Source: Neolewinella litorea (lineage in GTDB: Bacteria > Bacteroidota > Bacteroidia > Chitinophagales > Saprospiraceae). From it: a stretch of 64,000 nucleotides of DNA. A program made the translations under genes and the position numbers. Of this stretch, positions 7,291 to 15,710 are shown piece after piece. The stretch's first letter is position 1, and the number at the start of each line of letters is the position of its first letter. A model generated the notes under the pieces. It did no database searches. It saw nothing but the letters and a program-made list of their open reading frames with translations, and was not told the DNA's origin. Location of the stretch: assembly GCF_004803465.1 (NCBI RefSeq), contig NZ_SRSF01000003.1, positions 124,001 to 188,000 of the forward strand. Direction: 5' to 3'.

Positions 7291-9230
7291 GATTCGATCA
7301 GTTGGGCCAGGATTTTCTTGTTGCGTTTCACGGTGAACTTCTTGCGAAGGGATTCCACCCATTCTCGCTCGAGTTGGTCCTGGTAATCGGCAATCACGTA
7401 CCCCCGGGCTTCCTGCAGTTCTTTCCGGCGGGCGGGCAGGACCTCGGCGACCACCTGGAAGGCCTGGGTGCCGGTACTCACTTTGTTCTCGGGTGCTGAG
7501 CGGCTTCCCTCCTCCAGGGTGAGGCCGGCGGGGAGCCGATCGGCTTCGAAAAGGTCTTCGCTGCTGGATACGCTTTCCGGTCCGAAGTGCTCCACCACGC
7601 TTTCGCGATCGTGGTCGGCGGCGTAGGTCATCACTTCCTGGATGTCGGGGCCGCCCGCGGCGATCTCGTAGCGGATCACCCGGGCCCGCGGTCCGAATCG
7701 GTAGTCGTCGCGGTGGGCATCAAAGTATTGTTGCAGGCCGGTGGAATCTTCACTGGCCTTGTCCCACACCTCCAGTTTGGTCGCTTCGAAGAGCAGGATG
7801 CCCTCCCGGTACTCGCGCATGAGGGCGCGGAACTCAGGAAATTTATCCTCCAGCTGGCCTTCGGCGTAGGCCTTGACCTGCTCCTCGGTCCACCCCTCAA
7901 ACAGGGTTTCAGCGGCACCGTCGGCCTCGTACCGGCGCTCCAGGCTGGCCCGCAGGCGGGCGTTGCGCTGCAGGTAGTCGTTGAAGTCGCTGGCGCGCAG
8001 TTCCCGTTCCCCAATCTTCAGCAGCACCGGGTCGCCGGCGGGAGCGGGCAGGGTAGCGTCGAGTTGAAAAAAGGTGGTATCCAACTGTGCGAGGTAGGCA
8101 TCGAAGTTAGCGTCCATGGTTTGGGTTCCGTACTCTTTTTCGAGCCGGTCCAGCAGGGCACGTTGGGCTTCCGCGTAGCGGGTATCCTGGCGGACGGCGG
8201 CTTCCAATAGAGGGCGCTGATCCTCCAGGGGTTGTACGCCACGGTGGGAAATCCGCTTCAGGATGTGGAAGCCGACGGGGCTCTCGATCACTTCGCTGAT
8301 CTCCCCGTCCTCGGACAGGGCAAAGGCCGCCCGTTCGAAGACCTTGTCGTAGCGGTTGATGCCGAAAAAGCCGATATAACCGCCCTGGTTACGGGTTTTG
8401 TCGTCTTCACTGTATTCCGCGGCCACCTCCTCAAAGGGTACCCCGTTCGTTAGGGCCTCGCGGGCTTCATGGGCGCGTTGACGGGCGGCGGCCGAATCAC
8501 CTTCGTCTTCCTTGCGCAGCAGGATATGCGCGATCTCCACTTCGCCGTAGGCTGGCCGGCTGCCGTGCCGGAGCACCAGGTGGTACCCGGCAGGCGTACG
8601 GACCGGACCGAATACCACGCCGTCGGGCGCCTCGTAAAGGGCCTGTTCCAGCCGGTGCATGCCGCGGGGCAGGGGCGCGTTCACGAATCCGATGCGACCG
8701 CCTTGCTCGCGGCTGTAGCGGTCCTGGCTCAATTCGGCGGCCTTTTCCGCGAAGTTTTTCGGAGTGATCTCCCGCAGCAGTTGCTGGGCGCGTTCGTATA
8801 CGGCCAGGGTATCCGCCGGTTCGTTGGAGGGGATCGTCAGCAGGAGGTGGCTGAAGTCGACGTCCCTCTGCTGGCGGTCGTAGAGCTCGCGTACCAGTTG
8901 GTCGGTGACCTCCCGGTCGATCAGGTAGTTGTCGGCGAGTTGCTTGCGGTAGCCCTCGAGCTCCTGTTGCAGGGCCGAAACCGTGTCGAGGCCCATCTCG
9001 CGGGCCCGGGCCACCTTCAGTTTGAAGCGCTCGTAGAGGTCAAGGTACTCCAGCACGCTGGCCTCGCTAAAGTCGGCCGCCTCGCCGTTGGTTTTGGTGT
9101 AGATGTAGCGAAATTCGCCCACCGTAACGGGCTTGCCGTCAACGGTGAACAGGATGTCGTCGTTGCTCTGTGCCAACAGGGGCAGGGAAAGGAATAACGC
9201 GCAGGCGAGTCCGAGAAAAGACTTGATCAT
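7287..9230 (-). CDS. PpiC-type peptidyl-prolyl isomerase with two parvulin domains
   Basis: First gene of the foldase operon: 647 residues from the ATG at 9228-9230. Another ATG nine bases upstream is possible. A signal peptide ends at LLAQ (residue 21). An N-terminal helical region follows. Parvulin domain 1 (about 124-224) contains RYSREQGGRIGF and PVRTPAGYHLVL, and domain 2 (about 230-330) contains EIAHILL, DKTRNQGGYIGFFG and SPVGFHILKR. The long C-terminal region is rich in charged helices. The protein should act in the periplasm on prolyl bonds of exported proteins. A consensus -7 element TACTTTTG (minus strand, 9281-9288) lies about 50 bases upstream. The downstream gene overlaps it by four bases, so translation is probably coupled. 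Confidence 0.92.
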   Translation of the reverse strand: MIKSFLGLACALFLSLPLLAQSNDDILFTVDGKPVTVGEFRYIYTKTNGEAADFSEASVLEYLDLYERFKLKVARAREMGLDTVSALQQELEGYRKQLADNYLIDREVTDQLVRELYDRQQRDVDFSHLLLTIPSNEPADTLAVYERAQQLLREITPKNFAEKAAELSQDRYSREQGGRIGFVNAPLPRGMHRLEQALYEAPDGVVFGPVRTPAGYHLVLRHGSRPAYGEVEIAHILLRKEDEGDSAAARQRAHEAREALTNGVPFEEVAAEYSEDDKTRNQGGYIGFFGINRYDKVFERAAFALSEDGEISEVIESPVGFHILKRISHRGVQPLEDQRPLLEAAVRQDTRYAEAQRALLDRLEKEYGTQTMDANFDAYLAQLDTTFFQLDATLPAPAGDPVLLKIGERELRASDFNDYLQRNARLRASLERRYEADGAAETLFEGWTEEQVKAYAEGQLEDKFPEFRALMREYREGILLFEATKLEVWDKASEDSTGLQQYFDAHRDDYRFGPRARVIRYEIAAGGPDIQEVMTYAADHDRESVVEHFGPESVSSSEDLFEADRLPAGLTLEEGSRSAPENKVSTGTQAFQVVAEVLPARRKELQEARGYVIADYQDQLEREWVESLRKKFTVKRNKKILAQLIES

Positions 9231-9280
9231 GTATGACATTTGTGTCCAGTAGCGTAATGCTGCCCAGCCAACGCAGGGCG

Positions 9281-9288
9281 CAAAAGTA
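9281..9288 (-). promoter_or_regulatory. -7 element of the foldase operon
   Basis: TACTTTTG on the minus strand is a full match to TAnnTTTG, 50 bases before the ATG of the PpiC gene. The predicted 5' leader is about 45 bases. Confidence 0.6.
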
Positions 9289-9348
9289 ACCATTTTCGAC
9301 CGCTGCTTATTGTGAAGCCCCTCGCTGCGGCGGATCGGGGCCGCGCCG

Positions 9349-9356
9349 TACATTCA
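9349..9356 (+). promoter_or_regulatory. -7-like element abutting a start codon
   Basis: TACATTCA followed by CCCC and then the ATG at 9361. The four-base gap would place transcription initiation at or next to the A of the ATG, giving a leaderless mRNA. Confidence 0.45.
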
Positions 9357-9360
9357 CCCC

Positions 9361-12273
9361 ATGCCTGAAACGCCGTCACCGCCCTGGTCCGATCTGGCCG
9401 CCCGCCTGGCGGGCGAACTGGAAACCGACGACCTTCACCGTATCCTCTACGCTACCGACGCGAGCGTTTACCGGGAGGTGCCCCGCGCCGTGGCTTTCCC
9501 CCGTCACGAGGCGGACATAATAGCCTGTGTCGACTTCTGCCGGGCGCACCGCATCCCCATTACGCCGCGGGCCGGAGGCACCAGTCTGGCCGGGCAGGCG
9601 GTCGGCTCCGGGCTGGTACTTGACGTGAGCCGGCACCTCCGCAATATAGTGGAGATCAATCCGGAAGCGCGCTACGCCATCGTCGAGCCCGGCGTGATCC
9701 GCGACCAGCTCAACGCGGCCCTGCGCCCCTACGGCTACTGGTTCGGACCCAATACCAGCACCGCCAACCGCTGCACGCTGGGCGGGATGTTTGGCAACAA
9801 CAGCTGCGGAAGCACCAGCATCACCGTAGGCAGCACCCGCGAGCACGCCCTGGAAGCCCGGGTGGTGCTCTCCGACGGAACCGTACATACCCTGGGCGCC
9901 GGCGCGCGGGTGCCGGATTCCCCCCTACTCGCCGGGGTATATGGTTTCCTCGACCGCACCCTGGCCGACAATTCCCTGCGCGGACGCATCCTTAATGCTT
10001 ACCCCAAAGCCGGCGTTACCCGCCGCAACAACGGCTACGCCCTCGACGCACTGGCGCGGCAGGCGCCCTACGATCCTGCCGGTCCACCCCTCAACCTCTG
10101 TGCCCTGCTGGCCGGATCCGAAGGTACCCTGGCCCTGACCACCCGCCTGAAGGTCAATATCCTGCCCCTGCCCCCGGAAGGGTCCGCGGTGGTGGCCCTG
10201 CACTTTCGCAGTATCGACGCCAGCCTGCGCGCGACCCAGCAGGCCATGCTTACCGAACCGTTCATGTGCGAGCTCATGGACGACACCATCCTCCAACTCG
10301 CCCTGCAGAACCACGACCAGCGCAGGAACGCCTCCTTCGTAGAGGGCAACCCCCGTGCCCTGCTGCTGGTGGAATACCGCGCCGCTACCGACGAGCAAGC
10401 CCTCGCGCAAGCCACCGCACTCGGCGAACGGCTCACCGAACCCGGATTGCTCGCCGAGCCCCCCTACGCGGCACCCGCGCTCGCCGGCCAAAGCCGAACC
10501 AACCAGGTATGGAACCTGCGCGCCGCCGGCCTGGGCATCCTGGGTAATATGGTCGGCGACGCCAAGGCCGTGGCCTGTATCGAAGACACCGCGGTGGCCC
10601 TGCCCGACCTGGCCGATTACATCGCCGAATTCGAGGAGCTCATGCGGGTGTACCGGCAATCGCCCGTCTTTTACGCCCACGCCGGTGCCGGAGAACTGCA
10701 CCTGCGCCCCATCCTGAACCTCAAGGAGACCACCGACCGCCAACGCTTCTACGAAATCACCCGCGACGTTGCCCGCCTGGTGAAGAAATACCGCGGCAGC
10801 CTCAGCGGCGAGCACGGCGACGGACGCGTGCGCGCCCAGTTCCTCCGGGAAATGCTCGGAGAAGAAGTGTATGCCCTGCTGGTGGAGCTGAAGCGTACCT
10901 GGGATCCCGAGGGCCTCTTCAACCCCGGCAAGATCGTGGAAGCGCCCCCGATGAACGAGAGCCTGCGCTACGAAGCCGACGCATCGGAAACCGATTACCG
11001 CACGGAACTGGACTTCAGCGACGACGCCGGCCTGCTGCGCTCGGCCGAGAAGTGCAACGGATCGGGCGATTGCCGCAAACTTTCGGGGGGCGCCATGTGC
11101 CCGAGCTTCCGCGCCACGCTGAACGAAAAAGACAGCACCCGCGGCCGCGCCAACGTACTGCGCGAACTGCTTACCCAAAACCAGCACGAGGACCCCTTCA
11201 CCCACCCGGCCCTGGCCGAGGCGATGGACCTCTGCCTGAGTTGCAAAGCCTGCACCAGCGAGTGCCCAAGTACGGTCAATATGACCAACTTGAAGGCGGA
11301 ATACCTCTTCCAAAACCAACAAAAGGAAGGTACCTCCCTGCGCACCCGCCTGATCGCGGCCAACGAGACGCTGTACCGGCTGGGCGGTAAGGTGCCGGGA
11401 CTGGCCAATGCGCTGCTCGACCTTACCGGACCCCTGGTGAAGCGAATGGCCGGTATCGCCGCCGGCCGCTCACTGCCGCGCTTCCCGGAAGAATCGCTGC
11501 GCACCTTCTACACCCGCGAGCGACCCGCAACTGAGACCGGCGGGCGGGGCCGACTGTACTTTTTCGGCGATGAGTTCATCAACTACCAGGATGTGGCCGT
11601 AGGGAAGGCGGCCCTGCGACTGTGGTGGAAGCTGGGCTACGAGGTCCTGTGGCCGGACCACGCCGGCAGTGGGCGGGCACAATTGAGCAAGGGCTTGCTG
11701 CGGGAGGCCCGACGACGCGCCACCGACAACGTCCTTTGTTTCCGCAATCGAGTGGGGGAGGACGCCCCCCTGGTCGGACTGGAACCCTCGGCCATCCTGG
11801 GCTTCCGCGACGAATACCCCAAGCTGCTGCGGGGAGAACTGCAAACCCAGGCCACCGTGCTGGGCACCCACTGCTTCACATTTGATGAGTGGCTGTACCG
11901 GGAACTCAGCCTGGGCCGGCTGGGCCCGGAAGATTTCGGTACCCGGTCCCGCCGGCTGGTCGTCCACGTTCACTGCCACGAAAAGGCAATCGGGGAGGCC
12001 GGCAAATGCGCGGCGGTACTTTCGCTGCCGCCTAACTATACGGTATCGCTCCTCGATAGCGGGTGCTGCGGTATGGCCGGTAGCTTCGGCTATGAAGCCG
12101 AGCACTACGAGGTGAGCCGCACCATCGCCGAACAGTCGCTGCTCTCCAAGCTCCGCGACCGCTTCCCGGATACCCTGCTGGTGGCCTCCGGAACCAGTTG
12201 CCGGCATACGGTCAAGGACGAACTTGGGGAACGGGCCTGGCACGCGGCGGAGATACTGCTCGACAGTTGGTAG
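9361..12273 (+). CDS. FAD-linked oxidase fused to Fe-S oxidoreductase (D-lactate/glycolate dehydrogenase type)
   Basis: A 970-residue fusion of the two subunits that are separate in GlcD/GlcF-type enzymes. The N-terminal half has the FAD-binding PCMH domain (PRAGGTSLAGQAVGSG near residue 70; GGMFGNNSCGS near 140) and the FAD C-terminal domain ending in SGEHGDGRVR and LFNPGKIV. Two cysteine clusters follow: CNGSGDCR...MCPSF (about 565-582) and CLSCKACTSECPS (about 624-636), suited to [4Fe-4S] centres. The C-terminal part carries the heterodisulfide-reductase-like Cys motifs VHCHEKAIG and DSGCCGMAGSFGYE (near 900). Such proteins oxidise 2-hydroxy acids such as D-lactate and pass electrons to quinone at the inner membrane. 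The substrate cannot be fixed from sequence. It is divergent from the foldase operon and nearly abuts the convergent TRIC gene. Confidence 0.88.
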   Translation: MPETPSPPWSDLAARLAGELETDDLHRILYATDASVYREVPRAVAFPRHEADIIACVDFCRAHRIPITPRAGGTSLAGQAVGSGLVLDVSRHLRNIVEINPEARYAIVEPGVIRDQLNAALRPYGYWFGPNTSTANRCTLGGMFGNNSCGSTSITVGSTREHALEARVVLSDGTVHTLGAGARVPDSPLLAGVYGFLDRTLADNSLRGRILNAYPKAGVTRRNNGYALDALARQAPYDPAGPPLNLCALLAGSEGTLALTTRLKVNILPLPPEGSAVVALHFRSIDASLRATQQAMLTEPFMCELMDDTILQLALQNHDQRRNASFVEGNPRALLLVEYRAATDEQALAQATALGERLTEPGLLAEPPYAAPALAGQSRTNQVWNLRAAGLGILGNMVGDAKAVACIEDTAVALPDLADYIAEFEELMRVYRQSPVFYAHAGAGELHLRPILNLKETTDRQRFYEITRDVARLVKKYRGSLSGEHGDGRVRAQFLREMLGEEVYALLVELKRTWDPEGLFNPGKIVEAPPMNESLRYEADASETDYRTELDFSDDAGLLRSAEKCNGSGDCRKLSGGAMCPSFRATLNEKDSTRGRANVLRELLTQNQHEDPFTHPALAEAMDLCLSCKACTSECPSTVNMTNLKAEYLFQNQQKEGTSLRTRLIAANETLYRLGGKVPGLANALLDLTGPLVKRMAGIAAGRSLPRFPEESLRTFYTRERPATETGGRGRLYFFGDEFINYQDVAVGKAALRLWWKLGYEVLWPDHAGSGRAQLSKGLLREARRRATDNVLCFRNRVGEDAPLVGLEPSAILGFRDEYPKLLRGELQTQATVLGTHCFTFDEWLYRELSLGRLGPEDFGTRSRRLVVHVHCHEKAIGEAGKCAAVLSLPPNYTVSLLDSGCCGMAGSFGYEAEHYEVSRTIAEQSLLSKLRDRFPDTLLVASGTSCRHTVKDELGERAWHAAEILLDSW

Positions 12274-12277
12274 GAAA

Positions 12278-12880
12278 TTACACCCCTACGCGCAGCGACC
12301 AACCACGCCGCACCGATACGTAGCGAATGATCAGCACCGTCAGAATAGCCACGACGGTGCTCAGCGAAGGCAGCTGGGTGACCGATTCCAGTCCGAGATA
12401 AACGATCCCGCCGGCCAGACAGGCCGTGGCGTAGATCTCCTTGCGGAAGATCAGCGGTACCTCGTTGGTCAGTACATCGCGCAGCACCCCGCCGAATACG
12501 GCCGACACTACGCCCATGATGAGGCACACTTCCACATTGAGGCCCGCGGCCAAGGTGGTGCGCACGCCCAGCACCGTGAATACCGCAATGCCGATGGTGT
12601 CGAACAGGAACATGCTGCGCCGGAGCTTCAGGATCGTACCCCGGAACAGATATGCCGCCAGCAGCCCGCCGGCAATGACCAGAAAGTAGTGCCGGTTGGT
12701 GAGCCAACCCACCGGGAACCGGCCGATCAGCAGGTCGCGCAGTGTACCCCCGCCTACGGCCGTCACGAAACCGATGATCAGGGAGCCCACCAGGTCGAAG
12801 CGTTTATCGATCGCGGTCAGGACGCCGGACACGGCAAATACAAAGGTGCCGATAAGGTCAAGGGGATAGATCCAGTTCAC
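12278..12880 (-). CDS. TRIC-family (UPF0126) membrane channel/transporter
   Basis: A 200-residue integral membrane protein with about seven hydrophobic segments and the internal duplication typical of UPF0126/TRIC proteins. Each half carries a glycine-rich signature: GGGTLRDLLIGRFP in the first and GGVLRDVLTNEVP in the second. Prokaryotic relatives form trimeric cation channels, and some are reported as glycine transporters. The first in-frame start is a GTG (12878-12880) that gives MNWIYPLDLIGTFVFAVSG, a good N-terminal membrane helix. The stop codon is only four bases from that of the convergent dehydrogenase gene. Upstream lies an unusual 329-base intergenic region with a possible leader peptide. 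Confidence 0.87.
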   Translation of the reverse strand: MNWIYPLDLIGTFVFAVSGVLTAIDKRFDLVGSLIIGFVTAVGGGTLRDLLIGRFPVGWLTNRHYFLVIAGGLLAAYLFRGTILKLRRSMFLFDTIGIAVFTVLGVRTTLAAGLNVEVCLIMGVVSAVFGGVLRDVLTNEVPLIFRKEIYATACLAGGIVYLGLESVTQLPSLSTVVAILTVLIIRYVSVRRGWSLRVGV

Positions 12881-13209
12881 GGGCGGGCTTATGAGGTGAG
12901 GTCACCCAACACCCCGTCCGGGCCGCGGGTTGCCGCTCAGTTCCAAAGCCGTATCCCGGCTAGGTTCAGGAGTAATATTCTTCGCATGATGGTTCATTTG
13001 GGGTGAGGGGAAAATAAAAAACCTACCGTACGGGAGGACCGAAGAACGTGGTGGAATATTCACCCATAAAAGGTGAAACCCCGGGCCCCAGAGGGGGGTG
13101 TCGTTCGGTGGCGCAAAGGACTATTTAAGCGCCGGCCTAACCAAGGATGTCCTGACAATTGTTACAAAAGGTACGATCCGTGTGCTGGACGGTGCTCAGG
13201 GTAGGGCGA
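12881..13209. other. intergenic region with possible leader ORF and hairpins
   Basis: No convincing gene. On the minus strand, reading toward the TRIC gene, there is a 16-codon ORF (12987 to 12937, MRRILLLNLAGIRLWN). A T-rich stretch precedes it: plus-strand AAAATAAAAA is at 13011-13020. A near-palindrome centred on GAATATTC lies around 13058, and a GC-rich inverted repeat of C and G runs around 13078-13100 could fold. I recognise no known riboswitch. Roles as a 5' leader are inference. Confidence 0.35.
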
Positions 13210-14151
13210 TCAAACTTCCACGACGATCTTACCCTGTGCCTTGCCGCCCTCGAGTTCGCGCAGGGCGCTGGGCAACTGCTCGAAAGAGTAGGTCTGGGAC
13301 ACATGGGCGCGCAGCCTGCCGTCGGCCAGGCGGGCGGCGATGGCGGCCATTTGCTCACCGTTGGATTTTACGAGGTGATGATTGAGGGCCACCGTCTTCC
13401 ATTCGGCGCGCTCCTGCAGGGTATCGCTTAGGCCCGCCGCGATGGTCATCAGCCGGCCGCCCGGTTTCACGATCTGCAGCGACCGCAACAGGTGTTCTGG
13501 CCCCAGCGAGTCCAGCACCAGGTCAACCGGCTCCAGCACATCTTCAAACCGCTGCTGCTCGTAATCGACGTGTTCATCGGCACCCAGTTCGAGCACGAAG
13601 TCGCGCTTACTCCCCGAGGACGTACCGATCACGTAGGCCCCCCGCTCCCGGGCCAGTTGGACGGCGAAGTGACCGACCCCGCCACCGGCCGCGTGGACGA
13701 GTACGCGCTGTCCGGCCTGCACGTCGGCCAGTTCGTACAGGTTTTGCCAGGCGGTCAGGGCCGCCAGGGTAGCCGCGGCGGCTTCCGCGTGGCTGATCCC
13801 TTCCGGTTTCTGGGCCAGGTGCGCGGCCGGAGCCACTACGTGGGTGGCGTAGGCGCGACCGTGGCCGGGGAAGTTGACCATACCAAATACGGCGTCGCCC
13901 GGCCGGAAAGCCGTCACATCCGCCCCCACTTCGCGGACCAGGCCGGAGACATCCCAGCCCAGGATCAGGTTTTCTTGGGTTTGCAGGGAACCGTAGAGGG
14001 CCTTGCCCCGGCCGGTCTTGAAATCTACGGGATTAAGGCTGATGGCGCGCACCTCCAGCGACACCTCGTGTGCCCCCGGGGTGGGATCCGGCAGATCACG
14101 GAGCGTAAGACCGTCGGGTCCGTCGGGAGAAGTGAGGGTATAGGCACGCAT
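13210..14151 (-). CDS. NADP-dependent quinone oxidoreductase-like MDR protein
   Basis: A 313-residue medium-chain dehydrogenase/reductase of the zinc-independent quinone oxidoreductase branch. The N-terminal GroES-like domain has VRAISLNPVDFKTG and GWDVSGLVREVG. The Rossmann domain has the nucleotide-binding loop VHAAGGGVGHFAVQLAR (about 157-173), then DLVLDSLG and the C-terminal GGKAQGKIVVEV. None of the Cys residues that bind catalytic zinc in alcohol dehydrogenases are present. Such enzymes reduce quinones or enones with NADPH in the cytosol, but the substrate is unknown. It is a single gene with 54 bases to the DinB-fold gene upstream on the same strand, so co-transcription is possible. 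Confidence 0.87.
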   Translation of the reverse strand: MRAYTLTSPDGPDGLTLRDLPDPTPGAHEVSLEVRAISLNPVDFKTGRGKALYGSLQTQENLILGWDVSGLVREVGADVTAFRPGDAVFGMVNFPGHGRAYATHVVAPAAHLAQKPEGISHAEAAAATLAALTAWQNLYELADVQAGQRVLVHAAGGGVGHFAVQLARERGAYVIGTSSGSKRDFVLELGADEHVDYEQQRFEDVLEPVDLVLDSLGPEHLLRSLQIVKPGGRLMTIAAGLSDTLQERAEWKTVALNHHLVKSNGEQMAAIAARLADGRLRAHVSQTYSFEQLPSALRELEGGKAQGKIVVEV

Positions 14152-14205
14152 AGGGGCGATATTTACGTCAGACCTCTGAAACGTAAGGCTCGGTCAGAGG
14201 TTGGC

Positions 14206-14796
14206 TCAGTCGCCGACCCGGCCCCGAAAGTGGTTTACGCGGGGGTCGGCGGGGTTACCCGAGGCGCGCCGGAAAACGACCAGTTGGCCGGTGTGGTAAA
14301 TAGCGTCGGCCAGGGGGCCGTTGATGAGGTTCCAGACGGGGAATTCGGAATAACTAGCGCCCGCGGAAAAGCGCAGGCGTTGTTCCGCCAGCCCGGTTGC
14401 GGACTGCCCGCGGAATAGACGGCTGGCTTCCTCTAGACCGCGAAGGGTACGCTCCCGCAGTTCATTGAAGTCGCTGGTCGGTTCTCTATCTCCCCGCCCT
14501 AGGGTATCGCGGCGGGCCGCGCTGAGGATCATATCGCTGAGCCCCTGGATGTGTTCCAGGGTTTCGATGGTACTGCGTCCGTCAGAGGTTGGCCGGTACG
14601 CCAGGTCCTCATCGCGCAGTCCGTGGGTGGCCCAGTAGTACCGGAACCCCAGTGCGTCGATCATTCGGGACAGGACACTGCCGGGCGTGTAATCGGTGGG
14701 GTAGGCGGAAATATCGGCGTAGGGCAGCGTGTCGCTTTGGGCGCCGCAGCGCAGGAGCGGTACAAGGACCAGAAGAAGCAAAGGAAAGTGGCGCAT
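14206..14796 (-). CDS. exported DinB-fold protein
   Basis: A 196-residue protein from the ATG at 14794-14796, with an N-terminal signal-like segment MRHFPLLLLVLVPLLRCGAQ. It could be a Sec signal cut after AQ, or a lipoprotein signal with LLRC as a weak lipobox. The mature part is a four-helix DinB/YfiT-like fold: the helix with IETLEHIQGLSDMIL supplies one His, the region DFNELRERTLRGLEEASRLFR forms a middle helix, and AIYHTGQLVVFRRASGNP is the C-terminal signature. DinB-fold proteins are metal-binding and often thiol-transferase related; this one is unusual only in being exported. A perfect TACCTTTG element ends four bases before the ATG. Confidence 0.8.
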   Translation of the reverse strand: MRHFPLLLLVLVPLLRCGAQSDTLPYADISAYPTDYTPGSVLSRMIDALGFRYYWATHGLRDEDLAYRPTSDGRSTIETLEHIQGLSDMILSAARRDTLGRGDREPTSDFNELRERTLRGLEEASRLFRGQSATGLAEQRLRFSAGASYSEFPVWNLINGPLADAIYHTGQLVVFRRASGNPADPRVNHFRGRVGD

Positions 14797-14800
14797 CGCC

Positions 14801-14808
14801 CAAAGGTA
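14801..14808 (-). promoter_or_regulatory. -7 element abutting the DinB-fold gene start
   Basis: TACCTTTG on the minus strand matches TAnnTTTG fully. The sequence GGCG separates it from the ATG, so initiation would fall at the start codon, predicting a leaderless transcript. Confidence 0.55.
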
Positions 14809-14873
14809 GGTACCGTTGGCGAGGGTAATTCCACCCAACGGTGCATCATCAAGGGGTAACCCTGCTCCTTCCT

Positions 14874-15668
14874 TTACAGCTGAATCGACTGTACGGAGCC
14901 GCCGTCGACCCGGTAGTTGGCACCGACCACAAAACTGGCCAGCTCGGAACACAGGAAGGCGATTACGGCAGCCACTTCCTCGGCCCTGCCCCGGCGGTGC
15001 AGGACCAGGTGGGGGCGTTGCTCGTTGAGGAAAGTATTGACCGCCACGTCCACGCTGGTGTCGAGTTTCTTGGCGCGCTTTTCCATCATACCGTCCGTCA
15101 TGCCTGTTTTGATGAAGGCCGGGGCTACGGAATTGATGCACACGCCGTCGATGGCGTACAGTTGGGCCATGCCCTTCACAAAAGTAAGCAGCGCGGCTTT
15201 GGCGGCGTTGTAGACGGCTTCGTCGGAGTAGGGCTGCGCCACGTTCTCGGAAGTGACGAATACGGCCCGGCCCCAGCCGCGCTTCCGCATGCCGGGAATA
15301 AAACTGCGGGCCATCTGTACGCCGGTCAGGAAATCAACCTCGAAGGCCTCACGGTAATCGTCGAGGCTCACCTCCTCCAGCGGATCGCCCTTGGCGCCGG
15401 TTACGCCACAGGTGTGCACCAGGATATCGATCTCTCCGGCCGCCTTGGTCACGGCCTTTACTCCTTCCGGGCGGGTGAGGTCGGCCACCACGGTGGATAT
15501 TCGGTCGCCCCCGCCGAGGCGGTTGGCGGTCTTGGCCAAGCCGTCTTCGTCGATGTCGGTCAGGATCAGTCGGACCCCTTCGTCGAGGAGCAGGCGGGCG
15601 GTGGCTTCACCCATGCCGCCGGCGGCGCCGGTGATAAGGGCTGTACGGTTCTTAATCTTCAGGTCCAT
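14874..15668 (-). CDS. short-chain dehydrogenase/reductase (SDR)
   Basis: A 264-residue classical SDR. The start was set at the ATG at 15666-15668 so that the protein begins MDLKIKNRTALITGAAGGMG. The cofactor loop is TGAAGGMG, an acidic residue in ILTDIDEDG favours NAD, and the active site has the Ser in VFVTSENV and the YxxxK motif YNAAK, with NSVAPAFIKTGM after it. The C-terminal ASFVVGANYRVDGGS is standard. The segment LVLHRRGRAEEVAAVIAFLCSE fits 3-ketoacyl-ACP reductase-like members. The substrate is not predictable. It lies between the amylase lipoprotein and the DinB-fold gene, all on the minus strand. Confidence 0.88.
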   Translation of the reverse strand: MDLKIKNRTALITGAAGGMGEATARLLLDEGVRLILTDIDEDGLAKTANRLGGGDRISTVVADLTRPEGVKAVTKAAGEIDILVHTCGVTGAKGDPLEEVSLDDYREAFEVDFLTGVQMARSFIPGMRKRGWGRAVFVTSENVAQPYSDEAVYNAAKAALLTFVKGMAQLYAIDGVCINSVAPAFIKTGMTDGMMEKRAKKLDTSVDVAVNTFLNEQRPHLVLHRRGRAEEVAAVIAFLCSELASFVVGANYRVDGGSVQSIQL

Positions 15669-15710
15669 ACTCCAGTAACCCCGCGGCAAAAGCGAGGTTC
15701 GGCTCCGGCC

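Noticed and set aside
9925-11322. 465-codon open frame on the minus strand opposite the FAD/Fe-S fusion
   Set aside because: Antisense to conserved FAD and Fe-S motifs; no domain seen.
12881-13209. Possible SAM or glycine riboswitch upstream of the TRIC gene
   Set aside because: None of the conserved core sequences of either class could be matched.
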